DNA from: Wolbachia pipientis | GTDB taxonomy: Bacteria; Pseudomonadota; Alphaproteobacteria; Rickettsiales; Anaplasmataceae | Direction of reading: 5' to 3' | Assembly: GCF_023661085.1 (NCBI RefSeq) | Contig: NZ_JAHDJT010000065.1 | Coordinates: 1 to 7,118, forward strand | DNA length: 7,118 nucleotides | Shown here: one piece after another, positions 6,167 to 7,118 of the stretch | Position numbering within the stretch: position 1 is the stretch's first letter | How the letters are laid out: each line of letters starts with the position of its first letter | The notes under the pieces: generated by a model | The model's input: the letters and a program-made list of their open reading frames with translations, nothing else | The model's database searches: none | What the model was told of the DNA's origin: nothing | Translations under genes and position numbers: made by a program

Positions 6167-6168
6167 TT

Positions 6169-6423
6169 TTAGCCTGCAAACACGGTTTCACTGCCTTTTA
6201 TTACTTTAAACCCACATGAAACTATATCTCCTACTCTTCCTACACTAAGACCATTTGCAAACACTGTTTTTGATACTTGAATCATTACTTTTCCTTCACT
6301 AAAACTGTCTCCTTGTCTACATATTGACTTACCGTTTACAAAAACATTATTACTGCCGCTAATGCAGAAATGTGGTATAGCTTCTCCACAGTAGTCTCCT
6401 AACCTCACTATTCCTTTGTTCAA
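6169..6423 (-). CDS. PAAR-domain tail spike tip protein
   Basis: A small PAAR-type protein (84 residues) that caps the gpV spike and sharpens it for membrane piercing. It shows the family's pseudo-repeats: VRLGDYCG..IPHFCISGSN, then VFVNGKSICRQGDS, then VFANGLSVGRVGDIVSCG, closing with IKGSETVFAG. His18, Cys20 and Cys70 are in the positions expected to hold the tip metal ion. The start is a TTG overlapping the gpV stop (TTGA), with AAAGGA about 9 nt upstream inside gpV; no ATG lies close enough to replace it, so translation is probably coupled to gpV. PAAR proteins can carry toxin extensions, but there is none here. Confidence 0.9.
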   Translation of the reverse strand: MNKGIVRLGDYCGEAIPHFCISGSNNVFVNGKSICRQGDSFSEGKVMIQVSKTVFANGLSVGRVGDIVSCGFKVIKGSETVFAG

Positions 6424-6884
6424 TTTAAATCGATCCTTTCTGCTTTCAGTTTTATTCCACTTTTTGTCATCTCTATGCTCGATTCCCCAGCCTTCAGTGT
6501 TATTTTATCTACTACTTCAATCTCTAAATGATGTTTATCTTTATCGTATGACAACTTTGTTCCATCTTGAAACTTCACACTATTTATTTCTTTTTTATTC
6601 TCTGGTGCAGGGTATTTTTCCTGATATATTCCTGCTAACACCACTCCTAATGATAGTTCACCAAGAGGAGAAAATATCATAGCCTGTTCATCGATATCTG
6701 GTGGAGACCAATCTCTATCTTTTCCTGCTTTACTCGTTATCCACGGCAACCAATCTGTCAAAAATTCGCCTATTTTCACTCTTACTTTTGCTTTTTCATA
6801 ATCTATTTCTTTTACAACTCCTATACGAACAATGTTGGCCAATTTCCTCTGTAATTCCGAAATTGCAAAATTATTTTCTAACAT
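6420..6884 (-). CDS. Baseplate spike protein V (P2 gpV-like)
   Basis: A 154-residue gpV-family spike, a trimer forming the central needle of the baseplate. Residues about 17-90 form the OB-fold domain (ANIVRIGVVKEIDYEKAKVRVKIG, then LTDWLPWITSKAGKDRDWSPPDIDEQAMIFSPLG). Residues about 103-154 are short alternating strands (VKFQDGTKLSYD, HHLEIEVVDKITLKAG, SSIEMTKSGIKLKAERIDL) typical of the intertwined beta-helix needle. It is shorter than P2 gpV (211) and lacks that protein's metal-binding tip, which fits a separate PAAR tip encoded next. Its ATG overlaps the end of the preceding gene by 14 nt and follows GGTGA at 5 nt spacing. It appears complete. Confidence 0.93.
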   Translation of the reverse strand: MLENNFAISELQRKLANIVRIGVVKEIDYEKAKVRVKIGEFLTDWLPWITSKAGKDRDWSPPDIDEQAMIFSPLGELSLGVVLAGIYQEKYPAPENKKEINSVKFQDGTKLSYDKDKHHLEIEVVDKITLKAGESSIEMTKSGIKLKAERIDLN

Positions 6885-7118
6885 TTATTTCACCGATTTC
6901 TATTTTGTGTGGCCTAAATTTTCCTTTTTCCCAAATAGATCGCCCTACGTGTATTGTATGCACCCACTCTACCATCCACACTAAATATGCATCGAGCTCT
7001 GGCCTAAATCTGTCAACTTCTGCAGAGCTAAATTCTCCTGGTGAAACTTTTTCCACGTTCCAAGTATTTTTATTTACTACTCTTGCTACTTCTGCTGCTA
7101 ATGTTCTGACAATAATAG
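6871..7118 (-). CDS. Unidentified phage protein, C-terminal part (runs off the right edge)
   Basis: The frame is open to the edge of the window, so the GTG at 7056 is internal and 81 C-terminal residues are visible. They begin IIVRTLAAEVARVVNKNTWN; key parts are SPGEFSSAEVDRFRPELDAYLVWMVEWVHTI and a basic WEKGKFRPHKIEIGEINVRK ending. I do not recognise the family. It overlaps gpV by 14 nt and is read just before it, so it belongs to the tail operon; in P2-like operons this place holds a tail completion or head-tail joining protein, and the mixed helix then strand look would fit a small tail-terminator fold. That role is inferred from position only. No signal peptide or membrane segment is visible in this part. 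Confidence 0.75.
   Translation of the reverse strand, partial: IIVRTLAAEVARVVNKNTWNVEKVSPGEFSSAEVDRFRPELDAYLVWMVEWVHTIHVGRSIWEKGKFRPHKIEIGEINVRK

Noticed and set aside
5053..6682. Plus-strand ORFs within the baseplate genes (5053-5271, 5290-5481, 6416-6682)
   Set aside because: They are shadows of well-supported J and V genes and lack ribosome sites or family signatures.

Overview
The window looks like a piece of a Wolbachia phage WO prophage. The evidence is AT-rich DNA with strongly lysine/isoleucine/glutamate-rich proteins, a P2-type contractile-tail baseplate operon (V, PAAR, W, J, I in that order), two ankyrin-repeat genes placed directly after gene I, and a large serine recombinase. 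This ankyrin-tail-recombinase order is the arrangement known from WO prophages in Wolbachia. The assignment rests on protein recognition and gene order; no database search was run.

Layout. All but one of the genes lie on the minus strand and are read from high to low coordinates. From the right edge: an unidentified structural-type protein entering from outside the window (6871 to edge); the gpV-like spike (6420-6884); the PAAR tip (6169-6423); the gpW/gp25-like wedge protein (5831-6166); and the gpJ-like wedge protein (5037-5828). These are packed with overlaps or 2-nt gaps and look intact. Next comes a single plus-strand gene for an HU/IHF-type DNA-binding protein, broken by a frameshift (4789-5056) and wedged between J and I. 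Then gene I (3842-4741), which ends at a TGA followed by 88 more open codons in the same frame (to 3575). Then ankyrin gene 2 (2925-3383) with an 80-codon ORF coupled to its end by an ATGA overlap (2686-2928), ankyrin gene 1 (2030-2491) with a multiply frameshifted C-terminal tail (to 1834), a small ORF (1547-1780), and a large serine recombinase split by a frameshift (811-1632 and 14-868).

How it works together. V, PAAR, W, J and I would build the baseplate and the membrane-piercing spike. The ankyrin genes occupy the slot where P2-like phages carry tail-fibre genes. The recombinase would integrate and excise the phage genome. Every gene from gpI to the recombinase except ankyrin 2 and the two small ORFs has a visible lesion, and so does the HU gene, while the four baseplate genes from V to J are clean. 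This suggests a prophage that has lost its own integrase and part of its tail and is decaying from this end. The two ankyrin genes and their leaders are ancient tandem copies. No tRNA, rRNA, CRISPR array or insertion sequence was seen.
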